Source: Sheuella amnicola
Lineage (GTDB): Bacteria; Pseudomonadota; Gammaproteobacteria; Burkholderiales; Burkholderiaceae_B
Length of the DNA: 64,000 nt
Reading direction: 5' to 3'
NCBI RefSeq assembly: GCF_010499255.1
Contig: NZ_JAAGRN010000004.1
Location: 287,636 to 351,635, forward strand
Both the position numbers and the translations under genes were made by a program. Below are positions 26,176 through 33,441 of this stretch, one piece after another (positions within the stretch are counted from its first letter, which is position 1; each line of letters opens with the position of its first letter). A model generated the notes under the pieces. It saw nothing but the letters and a program-made list of their open reading frames with translations, was not told where the DNA came from and made no database searches.

Positions 26176-27246
26176 ATGAATCAGGCACTTGCTTCGCGCA
26201 CGGCTTATCGTAGCGAAGACTTACTGGCATACGCTACCGAACTGCTTAAACATGCAGGTGCTGAACAACGTATCGCGCAAGTCGTTGCCAATACTTTGTT
26301 GCAAGGCGACTTGCTTGGCCATGATACGCATGGGCTTGCGCTGCTGCCTGGCTATCTAAAAGACCTTGTGGCCGGCGGGATGACTCCGACGGGTAAGCCA
26401 CGCATTCTCAACGACAAACCAGCAGTTCAGTTATGGGATGGCATGCGTTTGCCGGGACCATGGCTGATCGAGCAGGGTATGGATATGTTGATTCCGCGTG
26501 CGCGCGAGTTGGGGGTGGCGTCGCTTGCGATTCGACGCAGTCATCATATCGCTTGCCTGGCCGTGTACCTGATGCGTGCGGCTAAAGAGGGCATGTTGAT
26601 GGTGCTGGCTAGCTCTGATCCTGCATCGGCCAGTGTGGCACCGTTTGGCGGCACGCAGGCGGTGATGACGCCTAATCCTATCGCGATTGGGTTTCCTTGT
26701 TCGCTTGGCGATGTTCTGATCGATATCTCTGCCTCGATCACAACCAATGGAATGAGCAACCGCAAGGCAGCGGCAGGCGAAAAATTCGCCGAAGACTGGC
26801 TGATGGATGCCTCGGGTCACCCAACCAATGATCCCAGTGTATTTGCACAAAATCCGCCCGGCACCATTTTGCCGATAGGGGGGTTAAGCTATGGCCATAA
26901 AGGCTACGGACTCGGGCTGATGGTTGAGGCGCTTACGGGTGGTCTTGCCGGCTGGGGTCGTGCCGATCCGAAAGAAGGGTGGGGCGCAACGGTTCACATC
27001 ACCATGTACGATCCGGATGCGTTTGGCGGTCGTGCCGACTTTTTGCGGCAGATGGACCATCTAGCGGGGTCTTGCTTGCATAATGTTCCGCGTCCGGGGG
27101 TATCCAAAGTGCGCTTGCCGGGGCAATCAGGTTTGGCGCTGCACAAGCAGCAACTGGCAGAAGGTGTGCGACTTCACCCGGGGATTTTGCCTGCCTTGGC
27201 TGACTTTGCGGATAAGGCGAGCTTGGATGCGCCAATCCCGCTTTGA
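26176..27246 (+). CDS. Ldh family oxidoreductase (malate/L-lactate/ureidoglycolate/sulfolactate dehydrogenase type)
   Basis: A 356-residue member of the Ldh_2 superfamily. It shows GHDTHGLALLPGYLKDL (about 44-60, catalytic His), RRSHHIACLAVYLMRAA (about 118), FGGTQAVMTPNPIAIGFP (about 155) and the late GLSYGHKGYGLGLMVEALTGGLAG (in two stretches, about 235). These enzymes reduce 2-oxoacids to hydroxyacids with NAD(P)H in a Rossmann-independent fold. The ATG at 26176 is used; the frame is open upstream into the SDR gene. Its 3' end overlaps the convergent regulator gene by 73 bases. The actual hydroxyacid is unknown; glycolate, lactate and sulfolactate are all handled by relatives. Confidence 0.88.
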   Translation: MNQALASRTAYRSEDLLAYATELLKHAGAEQRIAQVVANTLLQGDLLGHDTHGLALLPGYLKDLVAGGMTPTGKPRILNDKPAVQLWDGMRLPGPWLIEQGMDMLIPRARELGVASLAIRRSHHIACLAVYLMRAAKEGMLMVLASSDPASASVAPFGGTQAVMTPNPIAIGFPCSLGDVLIDISASITTNGMSNRKAAAGEKFAEDWLMDASGHPTNDPSVFAQNPPGTILPIGGLSYGHKGYGLGLMVEALTGGLAGWGRADPKEGWGATVHITMYDPDAFGGRADFLRQMDHLAGSCLHNVPRPGVSKVRLPGQSGLALHKQQLAEGVRLHPGILPALADFADKASLDAPIPL

Positions 27247-27968
27247 TCTGGCTGCCCGTTTTTCAGCCAGCTGGCTGAAAAACGCTTGTAGGCGCGCTCC
27301 ATGTGATGGCGCATTGCCTGACGCGCCTTTTCGGGGTCGCGGGCTTTTACGGCGCGAACGATCGCACGGTGTTCTTTAATCGCTTGTTCCCAGGTGGTTC
27401 GCGTGTCGAAGTAATTAGACAAGCGTGAGAACAAAACTCCCATGCGCGCATCGAACATTTGTTCGACGATGCTGGTTAGCACTTGATTGCCGGTGGCACG
27501 GGCAAGCGTTGCGTGAAACTCCCGATCAGGATCAAGAGGATTACGGTTGTCGAATGAATGATCGATCATCTGCTGTAAAAGCGCTTCAAGTTGCTCGACG
27601 TCTTCGTCGTTTCGGCATGATGCAGCCTGCGCAGCGATTTCCGACTCGATTAGCAGACGCGCTTGAATCAATTCAAACGGGGCGAAATCCTTCACCGCGA
27701 TATCGTTTTTCTTGCGCCCTTTCTGTTTGGCGTCTTCGGGCTTGCAGACGTAGACTCCCGAGCCCATTTTGATTTGCACAACGCCTATAACCTCAAGCGC
27801 GATTAGCGCTTCGCGCACCGAAGGGCGCGACACTTTGAATTTTTCGGCAAGATCGCGCTCGGAGGGCAGGCGGCTGTCAACCGGAAATTCTCCGGCCTCA
27901 ATCAATTTGAGCAACTGATCGGCGATTTGTTGGTATACCCGGCGGGTATCGATGGATTGAATCGGCAT
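27174..27968 (-). CDS. FadR-subfamily GntR transcriptional regulator
   Basis: A 264-residue repressor. The N-terminal winged helix is VYQQIADQLLKLIEAGEFPVDSRLPSERDLAEKFKVSRPSVREALIALEVIGVV (read in pieces, residues 10-65). The all-helical FCD effector domain follows (LIQARLLIESEIAAQAA; then the metal-ligand pattern D...H...H seen as DREFHATLARATGNQVL, KEHRAIVRAVKARD and AMRHHMERAYKRF). FCD domains bind carboxylic acids. I use the ATG at 27968, because upstream frame includes the operator region. The last 24 codons overlap the convergent Ldh-family gene. It most likely represses both units carrying the ATTGG-N5-CCAAT palindrome until a pathway acid binds. Confidence 0.92.
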   Translation of the reverse strand: MPIQSIDTRRVYQQIADQLLKLIEAGEFPVDSRLPSERDLAEKFKVSRPSVREALIALEVIGVVQIKMGSGVYVCKPEDAKQKGRKKNDIAVKDFAPFELIQARLLIESEIAAQAASCRNDEDVEQLEALLQQMIDHSFDNRNPLDPDREFHATLARATGNQVLTSIVEQMFDARMGVLFSRLSNYFDTRTTWEQAIKEHRAIVRAVKARDPEKARQAMRHHMERAYKRFSASWLKNGQPDQSGIGASKLALSAKSAKAGKIPG

Positions 27969-27996
27969 TGTTGGATTTTGACACAATAACTGGTAA

Positions 27997-28011
27997 ATTG
28001 GTAAAGCCAAT
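27997..28011. promoter_or_regulatory. FadR/GntR-type operator, site 2
   Basis: ATTGGTAAAGCCAAT matches site 1 (25321-25335) at 11 of 15 positions, with identical ATTGG/CCAAT arms. It sits 28 bases before the start of the FadR-type regulator gene (27968, minus) and just before the ribosome-binding site of the SDR gene (28030, plus), so it could repress both, including autoregulation. Confidence 0.78.
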
Positions 28012-28029
28012 TTTATGGAGACAACAAGC

Positions 28030-28779
28030 ATGCGCTTGCAAGGGAAAACAATCGTCGTCACCGCGGCAGGTCAAGGCATCGGGCGGGCAACTGCGCTGGG
28101 TATGGCAAAAGAAGGGGCGACGGTTTGGGCAACTGACCTGAATCCGGATTTGCTCAAGGCTTACGAGGGTGTTGCGAATATTAAAACCAGCACATTGAAT
28201 GTGCTCAAGACCGACGAGGTCAATGCTTTTGCGAAAAAGGTGGGCACCATCGACGTGCTGTTCAATTGCGCTGGTTTCGTCCATCAGGGCGACATCATGC
28301 ATTTGAGCGAAGACGAATGGGACTTCAGCATGGATCTGAACGTCAAGTCCATGTATCGCACCATTCGCGCCTTTCTGCCCGGTATGCTCGAAAAGGGGCA
28401 AGGTAGCGTCATCAATATGGCTTCGGCCGCATCCACCATCAAAGGCGCTCCGAATCGAGTGATATACAGCGCGTCCAAGGCGGCTGTGATTGGTTTGACG
28501 CGCGCGCTTGCGGCCGATTATGTTTCGCGCAACATCCGGTTCAACTCGATTTGTCCCGGCACAATCGAGTCACCCTCGTTGGGCGAGAGGATTCAAGCGG
28601 TGTCCAGCCAAACCGGCAAGACTGTTCAGGAGGCTCGTGACCAGTTTATTGCCCGTCAACCGATTGGACGACTCGGCAAAGCGGAAGAAATCGCTTATCT
28701 TGCTATTTATCTGGCTTCGGATGAATCCGCTTTCACGACGGGCACGGCGCAAATCATCGATGGCGGCTGGTCGCTCTGA
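28030..28779 (+). CDS. SDR family oxidoreductase (candidate 2-keto-3-deoxy-acid dehydrogenase)
   Basis: A 249-residue short-chain dehydrogenase: VTAAGQGIGRATALGMA (about 9-25), then ATDLNPDLLKA whose Asp selects NAD, NCAGFVHQGDI (about 81), catalytic Ser in NMASAASTIKG (about 132) and Tyr/Lys in IYSASKAAVIG (about 147). The short form with early NCAGFVH resembles BDH2/DHRS6-like enzymes, the group that contains bacterial 2-keto-3-deoxy-L-fuconate dehydrogenases. GGAG at 28017-28020 favours the ATG at 28030 over the one at 28015. The following FAH-family hydrolase gene fits this: oxidation at C4 gives a 2,4-diketo acid that the hydrolase can cleave. Confidence 0.87.
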   Translation: MRLQGKTIVVTAAGQGIGRATALGMAKEGATVWATDLNPDLLKAYEGVANIKTSTLNVLKTDEVNAFAKKVGTIDVLFNCAGFVHQGDIMHLSEDEWDFSMDLNVKSMYRTIRAFLPGMLEKGQGSVINMASAASTIKGAPNRVIYSASKAAVIGLTRALAADYVSRNIRFNSICPGTIESPSLGERIQAVSSQTGKTVQEARDQFIARQPIGRLGKAEEIAYLAIYLASDESAFTTGTAQIIDGGWSL

Positions 28780-28823
28780 TGCGGCCGATCTGACACAGAC
28801 ATCCATTCACAAAAGGAGTATTC

Positions 28824-29675
28824 ATGAAACTTGTACGTTATGGCGCTAAAGGAAAAGAAAAACCGGGTCTGATTGATCGTGACGGTAAATTGCGCGATTT
28901 ATCCAAAGTGATCGAAGACATTACGCCTGATCAATTATCGAAATCAGCTTTGGCCAAACTTGCCAAGCTTGATACCTCCAAGCTGCCGCTGGTTAAAGGC
29001 AAGCCACGCTTCGGTGTCCCCTTCACAGGTGTGGGCAAGTTTCTAGCGATCGGTCTGAACTATTCGGATCACGCAGCCGAAGCGGGCATGCCGATTCCGA
29101 AAGAGCCCATCATGTTCTTCAAAGCCGATACCAGCTTGTCCGGTCCGAACGATAAAGTCATGTTGCCGCAAGGCTCCAAGAAATCCGACTGGGAAGTTGA
29201 ACTCGGCATCGTGATCGGTAAAAAGGCACGCTATGTCACCAAGAAAGACGCACTGAGCCATGTTGCCGGATATTGCGTGGTCAATGATGTGTCCGAGCGT
29301 GAATATCAACTTGAGCGAGGCGGTACGTGGGACAAGGGTAAGGGTTGCGACACCTTCGGTCCGGTCGGTCCATGGCTGGTCACGACCGACGAAATCAAGG
29401 ATCCGCAAAAGCTTGATATGTGGCTGGATGTCAACGGCAAGCGCTTTCAGACCGGCAACACCAAGACCATGATTTTCGACGCAGCGACCATCATCAGTTA
29501 TGTCAGCGAATTCATGACACTGATGCCCGGCGACATTATCACCACCGGTACGCCTCCCGGAGTGGGCATGGGCATCAAACCCAAGCCACGCTTCCTGAAA
29601 GCGGGCGATGTGATGACTCTGGGTATTCAAGGCCTGGGCGAGCAGCGCCAGGAAGTTGTTGCATTCAAGAAGTAA
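28824..29675 (+). CDS. Fumarylacetoacetate hydrolase family protein (candidate 2,4-diketo-3-deoxy-acid hydrolase)
   Basis: A 283-residue FAH-superfamily enzyme. Conserved elements are FLAIGLNYSDHAAEAGMPIP (about 72-91), the metal-binding DWEVELGIVIGKKAR (two glutamates, about 122), NDVSEREYQLERGG (aspartate ligand, about 152), KGCDTFGPVGPWLV (about 172) and DIITTGTPPGVGMG (about 236). It opens MKLVRYGAKGKEKPGLID like the 2,4-diketo-3-deoxy-L-fuconate/rhamnonate hydrolases, which split the diketo acid into pyruvate and a hydroxyacid. An AAAGGAG ribosome site precedes the ATG. The gene follows the SDR gene by 44 bases and forms an operon with it. Confidence 0.9.
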   Translation: MKLVRYGAKGKEKPGLIDRDGKLRDLSKVIEDITPDQLSKSALAKLAKLDTSKLPLVKGKPRFGVPFTGVGKFLAIGLNYSDHAAEAGMPIPKEPIMFFKADTSLSGPNDKVMLPQGSKKSDWEVELGIVIGKKARYVTKKDALSHVAGYCVVNDVSEREYQLERGGTWDKGKGCDTFGPVGPWLVTTDEIKDPQKLDMWLDVNGKRFQTGNTKTMIFDAATIISYVSEFMTLMPGDIITTGTPPGVGMGIKPKPRFLKAGDVMTLGIQGLGEQRQEVVAFKK

Positions 29676-29685
29676 TCCGCAGTTC

Positions 29686-29713
29686 CGATGGCGCCAAGTT
29701 AAAGGCGCCATCG
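29686..29713 (+). other. Strong intercistronic hairpin without T-run
   Basis: CGATGGCGCC (29686-29695) and GGCGCCATCG (29704-29713) form a perfect 10-bp, GC-rich stem with an 8-base loop between the FAH-family stop (29675) and the IlvD-family start (29739). No T-run follows, so it more likely shapes mRNA stability or partial termination inside the operon than ends it. Confidence 0.7.
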
Positions 29714-29738
29714 TTGCCTAATGAACAGGGAGCCGATT

Positions 29739-31499
29739 GTGGCCAAGTCGAATAAAAAATCCGGGACAAACAAGAAACCTTCATGGAACAGCCGTTCAAG
29801 CCAATGGTTTTCACGCAACGACATTTATGGATTCATCTATCGTAGCTGGACCAAAAATCGCGGTATTCCTCATGATCAGTTCGATGGCCGCCCTGTCATT
29901 GGCATTTGCAATACATGGTCCGAGCTCACGCCTTGCAATACGCATTTTCGGGTGCTGGCCGATCAGGTTCGCCAAGGGATTCTGGAGGCCGGTGGATTTC
30001 CGCTTGAGTTTCCGGTGACTTCACTTGGCGAGACGCTGGTTCGTCCAACCGCGATGCTGTTGCGTAACCTTGCCAGTATGGATGTCGAAGAAACGATTCG
30101 CGCTAATCCGCTTGATGGCGTGGTGTTGCTTTTTGGTTGCGACAAGACCACGCCGTCTTTGCTGATGGGCGCGGCAAGCGTCAACATTCCTACGATTGGT
30201 GTTTCCGGCGGTCCGATGCTAAGCGGTAAATATCGTGGCCAGAATATTGGTTCAGGAACCAATACCTGGTCGATGTCGGAAGACGTGCGTGCCGGAAAAA
30301 TGACACTTGATGAATTTCATGAGGCTGAATCATGCATGCATCGCTCCCATGGCAGTTGCATGGTGATGGGCACGGCATCCACGATGGCGAGCATGGTGGA
30401 GTCGCTCGGGGTGTCGTTGCCGGGCAATGCCGCGTATCCGGCAGTCGACGCGCGCCGCAACGTACTGGCGCGCGAATCGGGACGCCGTATCGTTCAAATG
30501 GTGAAAGACAATATTACGCTGGACAAGATTTTGACCCGCCAAGCTTTCGAGAACGCGATTCGCACCAATGCCGCTATTGGCGGTTCGACAAATGCCGTGA
30601 TTCACTTGATTGCGATTGCGCGGCGTATTGGCATTGAACTGAGCGTCGATGACTGGGATAAATTTGGTCGCGATGTTCACACACTGCTCAACCTGATGCC
30701 AAGCGGCAAGTACCTGATGGAAGACTTCTGTTATGCCGGCGGATTGCCTGTGATCTTGCGCACACTGGGTGAACAGGGACTGCTGAACAAGAAAGCGTTA
30801 ACCGTGACAGGAAATAGCATCTGGGATAACAACAAAAAAGCCGAGTGCTGGAACCGTGATGTGATTACCACTTGGGAAAAGCCATTCAAAAAGAATACCG
30901 GCATCGCTGTATTGCGCGGCAATTTGTGTCCCGATGGCGCAATCATCAAGCCATCGGCTGCGACACCTAAGCTTCTTAAGCATCGCGGCCGTGCAGTAGT
31001 TTTCGAAAATATCGAGGATTTCCACAAACGCATCGATAGTCCAAAACTGGACATCGATGAGAATTGCATTATGGTCCTGAAGAACTGCGGTCCCAAAGGC
31101 TATCCGGGTATGGCGGAAGTAGGTAACATGCCCTTGCCGCCAAAGATTTTGAAAAAGGGCATTACCGACATGATCCGCATTTCGGATGCGCGCATGAGCG
31201 GAACAGCCTACGGGACGGTGGTCTTGCACGTGGCTCCCGAAGCTGCCGCAGGTGGAGTGCTGGCCCTGGTTGAAAACGGCGACATGATCGAGCTGGATGT
31301 GGCCAAACGCCGCCTACATCTGGATGTTAGTGAAGAAGTGTTGGCCAAGCGCAAGCTCAAGTGGCAGCCTCCCAAGCCGCCACTCGATCGTGGTTATTAC
31401 AAGCTGTATGTCGAGCATGTTAATCAGGCTAACGAGGGCGTGGACTTCGATTTCCTGGTGGGATGCAGCGGCAGTGCCGTGCCGAGGGACAATCACTAA
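29739..31499 (+). CDS. IlvD/Edd-family sugar-acid dehydratase (L-arabonate dehydratase-like)
   Basis: A 586-residue iron-sulfur dehydratase. Cluster-binding cysteines are seen in CNTWSELTPCNTHFR (about 51-65), FGCDKTTPSLLMGA (about 124) and HRSHGSCMVMGTAST (about 197). The C-terminal DARMSGTAYGTVVLHVAPEAAAGG (about 488) carries the catalytic serine region. The opening WFSRNDIYGFIYRSW with GIPHDQFDGRPVIGICNTWSE is the form found in L-arabonate and related sugar-acid dehydratases rather than in dihydroxyacid dehydratase IlvD. I choose GTG at 29739: AGGGAG lies 7 bases before it, while an ATG at 29721 has no such site. It removes water from an aldonic acid to give a 2-keto-3-deoxy acid. Confidence 0.88.
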   Translation: MAKSNKKSGTNKKPSWNSRSSQWFSRNDIYGFIYRSWTKNRGIPHDQFDGRPVIGICNTWSELTPCNTHFRVLADQVRQGILEAGGFPLEFPVTSLGETLVRPTAMLLRNLASMDVEETIRANPLDGVVLLFGCDKTTPSLLMGAASVNIPTIGVSGGPMLSGKYRGQNIGSGTNTWSMSEDVRAGKMTLDEFHEAESCMHRSHGSCMVMGTASTMASMVESLGVSLPGNAAYPAVDARRNVLARESGRRIVQMVKDNITLDKILTRQAFENAIRTNAAIGGSTNAVIHLIAIARRIGIELSVDDWDKFGRDVHTLLNLMPSGKYLMEDFCYAGGLPVILRTLGEQGLLNKKALTVTGNSIWDNNKKAECWNRDVITTWEKPFKKNTGIAVLRGNLCPDGAIIKPSAATPKLLKHRGRAVVFENIEDFHKRIDSPKLDIDENCIMVLKNCGPKGYPGMAEVGNMPLPPKILKKGITDMIRISDARMSGTAYGTVVLHVAPEAAAGGVLALVENGDMIELDVAKRRLHLDVSEEVLAKRKLKWQPPKPPLDRGYYKLYVEHVNQANEGVDFDFLVGCSGSAVPRDNH

Positions 31500-31512
31500 G
31501 CATTTATGCTTG

Positions 31513-31536
31513 CGCCCCTGTTGACGCGGGGGCGTT
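31513..31536. terminator. Possible terminator between convergent genes
   Basis: CGCCCC (31513-31518) pairs with GGGGCG (31529-31534) across a 10-base loop in the 39 bases between the IlvD-family stop and the convergent ammonia-lyase stop. Only a short TT follows, so termination would be weak. Confidence 0.45.
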
Positions 31537-31538
31537 AT

Positions 31539-32762
31539 TCAGTGCGCTAGCCACTCCTTTTGGCGACTTAGAACGGATGCCGAAGTCTCTCCGACCAGTT
31601 GTCCATAAACCGAGGGAGCGGTAGCGCCTTCGGAGTTGATAACAAGTATGCGCGAGGCTTTGTCCAGGCCGACAAGCCTGGATGCCGATTGATCTTTCAT
31701 CAATACGAGCAAACCTGCCAATCCCGCTGCACCGGATTCACCCGAAACAATCGGAATGTCTCGTTTATTGCCGGCTGCAAGCAGTTTCATTGCCTCAATT
31801 GCATCTTGATCTGAAACAGTCATGAAAAAATCGACGCCCTGATCGAGGAATTTCCAGGCAATTGGCGATGCCTCGCCGCAGGCCAGGCCGGCCATGACCG
31901 AATCAACAGAGCCAGTTGCTTTGGCTGCGTGGCCTTTAATGGCGCTTTGAAGCAGGCAATCTGCTTGTTGCGGTTCGACGACGATGAATCTTGGTCGGTT
32001 CGCACCCATGAATTCCCACATGTAGCTCATGATGCCGGCAGCCAGGCCGCCGACACCGCCCTGGAGAAATACGTGGGTAAACGGGCACTCATGGTCAGGG
32101 TTTGCCTGTGCCTGTTGCAACACTTCCGATCCAATTGCACTATAGCCCTGCATCACATCGCGGGGCACATCTTGATATCCTTCATATGAAGTATCCGAAA
32201 CAACATCCCATCCATTCGATTTTGCCAAGCGCGCGGCTTCTTCGACGGACTCGTCGTAGTTGCCTGTAATACGGATGATCTTTGCCCCATATGCGGCTAT
32301 CGCATCCTCACGCTCCTGACTGACATTCGCATGCAAAACGATTACGCAAGCGCATCCCGTCGCTTGAGCGGCGGCGGCAAGTGCTCGGCCGTGGTTTCCA
32401 TCGGTTGCGCTTACCACAGTGAAATTTTTAAGTAGTTCGGCATGTTCGCCCTTGAATAGCGCGATCGGATCAAGCCGTTGGTTTTTCCAGCGACGCAAGA
32501 TCAAGCGAATCAGCGCAATGGGCGCGCCCAAAGCCTTGAAGCTTTCCAGCGTAGACCGTACGGATTCATCTTTGACGAAAATTTTTCCAACTCCTAAATC
32601 GGATGCCAAATCCGGAAGGTCGTAGAGCGGAGTCGCGCTGTTGCGTATTTGATCCCATTGATAAAGCCATGAAAGGTTTTCATCGGCAATATCCATGTTC
32701 ATGATGCATTTCAGATCGGTCGGATAATGTTCGCACGAGGCTTTTTTATTGGCGTGAATCAT
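31539..32762 (-). CDS. Diaminopropionate ammonia-lyase
   Basis: A 407-residue PLP enzyme of the tryptophan-synthase-beta fold. It shows IFVKDESVRSTLESFKALGAP, whose lysine (about residue 83) should bind PLP, TDGNHGRALAAAAQATGC (about 130), the phosphate loop SGESGAAGLAGLLVLM, HVFLQGGVGGLAAGIMSYMW and MAGLACGEASPIAWKFL, all characteristic of diaminopropionate ammonia-lyase (YgeX-like). It converts 2,3-diaminopropionate to pyruvate and ammonia. The ATG at 32762 (MIHANKKAS) fits the usual family start; the frame stays open 35 codons upstream through poorly conserved sequence. It is divergent from an Lrp-type regulator gene. Confidence 0.9.
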   Translation of the reverse strand: MIHANKKASCEHYPTDLKCIMNMDIADENLSWLYQWDQIRNSATPLYDLPDLASDLGVGKIFVKDESVRSTLESFKALGAPIALIRLILRRWKNQRLDPIALFKGEHAELLKNFTVVSATDGNHGRALAAAAQATGCACVIVLHANVSQEREDAIAAYGAKIIRITGNYDESVEEAARLAKSNGWDVVSDTSYEGYQDVPRDVMQGYSAIGSEVLQQAQANPDHECPFTHVFLQGGVGGLAAGIMSYMWEFMGANRPRFIVVEPQQADCLLQSAIKGHAAKATGSVDSVMAGLACGEASPIAWKFLDQGVDFFMTVSDQDAIEAMKLLAAGNKRDIPIVSGESGAAGLAGLLVLMKDQSASRLVGLDKASRILVINSEGATAPSVYGQLVGETSASVLSRQKEWLAH

Positions 32763-32822
32763 GTCAAGTCGCAAGCAAAAGTAGATTGATGGAAATAATA
32801 TAAGCAGAGCCGCGCAATAATG

Positions 32823-32859
32823 TTGCAAATTTAGGTCGATAAAGGGTTCAAATTCGCAA
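32823..32859. promoter_or_regulatory. Imperfect inverted repeat in the ammonia-lyase/Lrp divergent region
   Basis: TTGCAAATTT (32823-32832) and AAATTCGCAA (32850-32859) are reverse complements at 9 of 10 positions, spaced by 17 bases. They lie between the diaminopropionate ammonia-lyase gene and the Lrp-type regulator gene, a natural place for the regulator to bind and control both. Confidence 0.5.
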
Positions 32860-32949
32860 CCTGACATCGATCAAATCTGCAAAAATCATCCATCATCATT
32901 CTTGAATCTTCCCGCCAGCGTAGGACTTTTCACAAGAGATCAACTCATC

Positions 32950-33408
32950 ATGCATCTGGATGCTTACGACCTGAAGCTTTTGCGTTTGTTACAGGTCGAC
33001 AGCAAGCTTACTCAACGCCAACTGTCCGAATCGGTCAATTTATCGCCTTCAGCGGTGAATCGACGCATTGCTGCAATGGAAGGGGCTGGTGTCATCACAT
33101 CAACAGTGGCTGTTGTCGACCCTGCTTTGGTGAATAGGCCGATTACGATCCTGGTTGAAGTCAAGCTTGAAAATGAACGTCTTGATCTTTTTGATGCCGT
33201 TAAAAAAAGATTTGTCGATTGTCCGCAAGTGCAACAGGTTTATTACGTCACGGGCGATTTTGATTTTATGCTGATCATGAATGTCAAAGACATGACTGAA
33301 TACGAACAACTTACGCGAGAACTGTTCTTTGATTCCGGCAACATCAAAGGTTTCAAGACATATGTAGCAATGCAACGATCCAAAGCGACTTTTAACGTGC
33401 CTATTTAA
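32950..33408 (+). CDS. Lrp/AsnC family transcriptional regulator
   Basis: A 152-residue regulator. The N-terminal helix-turn-helix reads LDAYDLKLLRLLQVDSKLTQRQLSESVNLSPSAVNRRIAAMEGAGVI (in pieces, residues 3-50), followed by the RAM ligand-binding domain (ILVEVKLENERLD; VYYVTGDFDFMLIMNVKD). Lrp-type proteins sense amino acids and usually control a divergent catabolic gene, here most simply the diaminopropionate ammonia-lyase gene. The ATG at 32950 is the first in-frame methionine that leaves a normal family length; upstream extension uses a TTG only. Confidence 0.92.
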   Translation: MHLDAYDLKLLRLLQVDSKLTQRQLSESVNLSPSAVNRRIAAMEGAGVITSTVAVVDPALVNRPITILVEVKLENERLDLFDAVKKRFVDCPQVQQVYYVTGDFDFMLIMNVKDMTEYEQLTRELFFDSGNIKGFKTYVAMQRSKATFNVPI

Positions 33409-33441
33409 ATAAAGCCGGATTTACTGTTCAAATAAAACACC

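Noticed and set aside
18389..27246. The idea that this is a complete sulfolactate (SuyAB/SlcC/ComC) operon
   Set aside because: The UxaA-type protein is a single 511-residue chain with altronate/galactarate-like features rather than separate SuyA and SuyB, the importer is of sugar type, and FAH and IlvD-family genes fit sugar acids better. Kept only as a side hypothesis.
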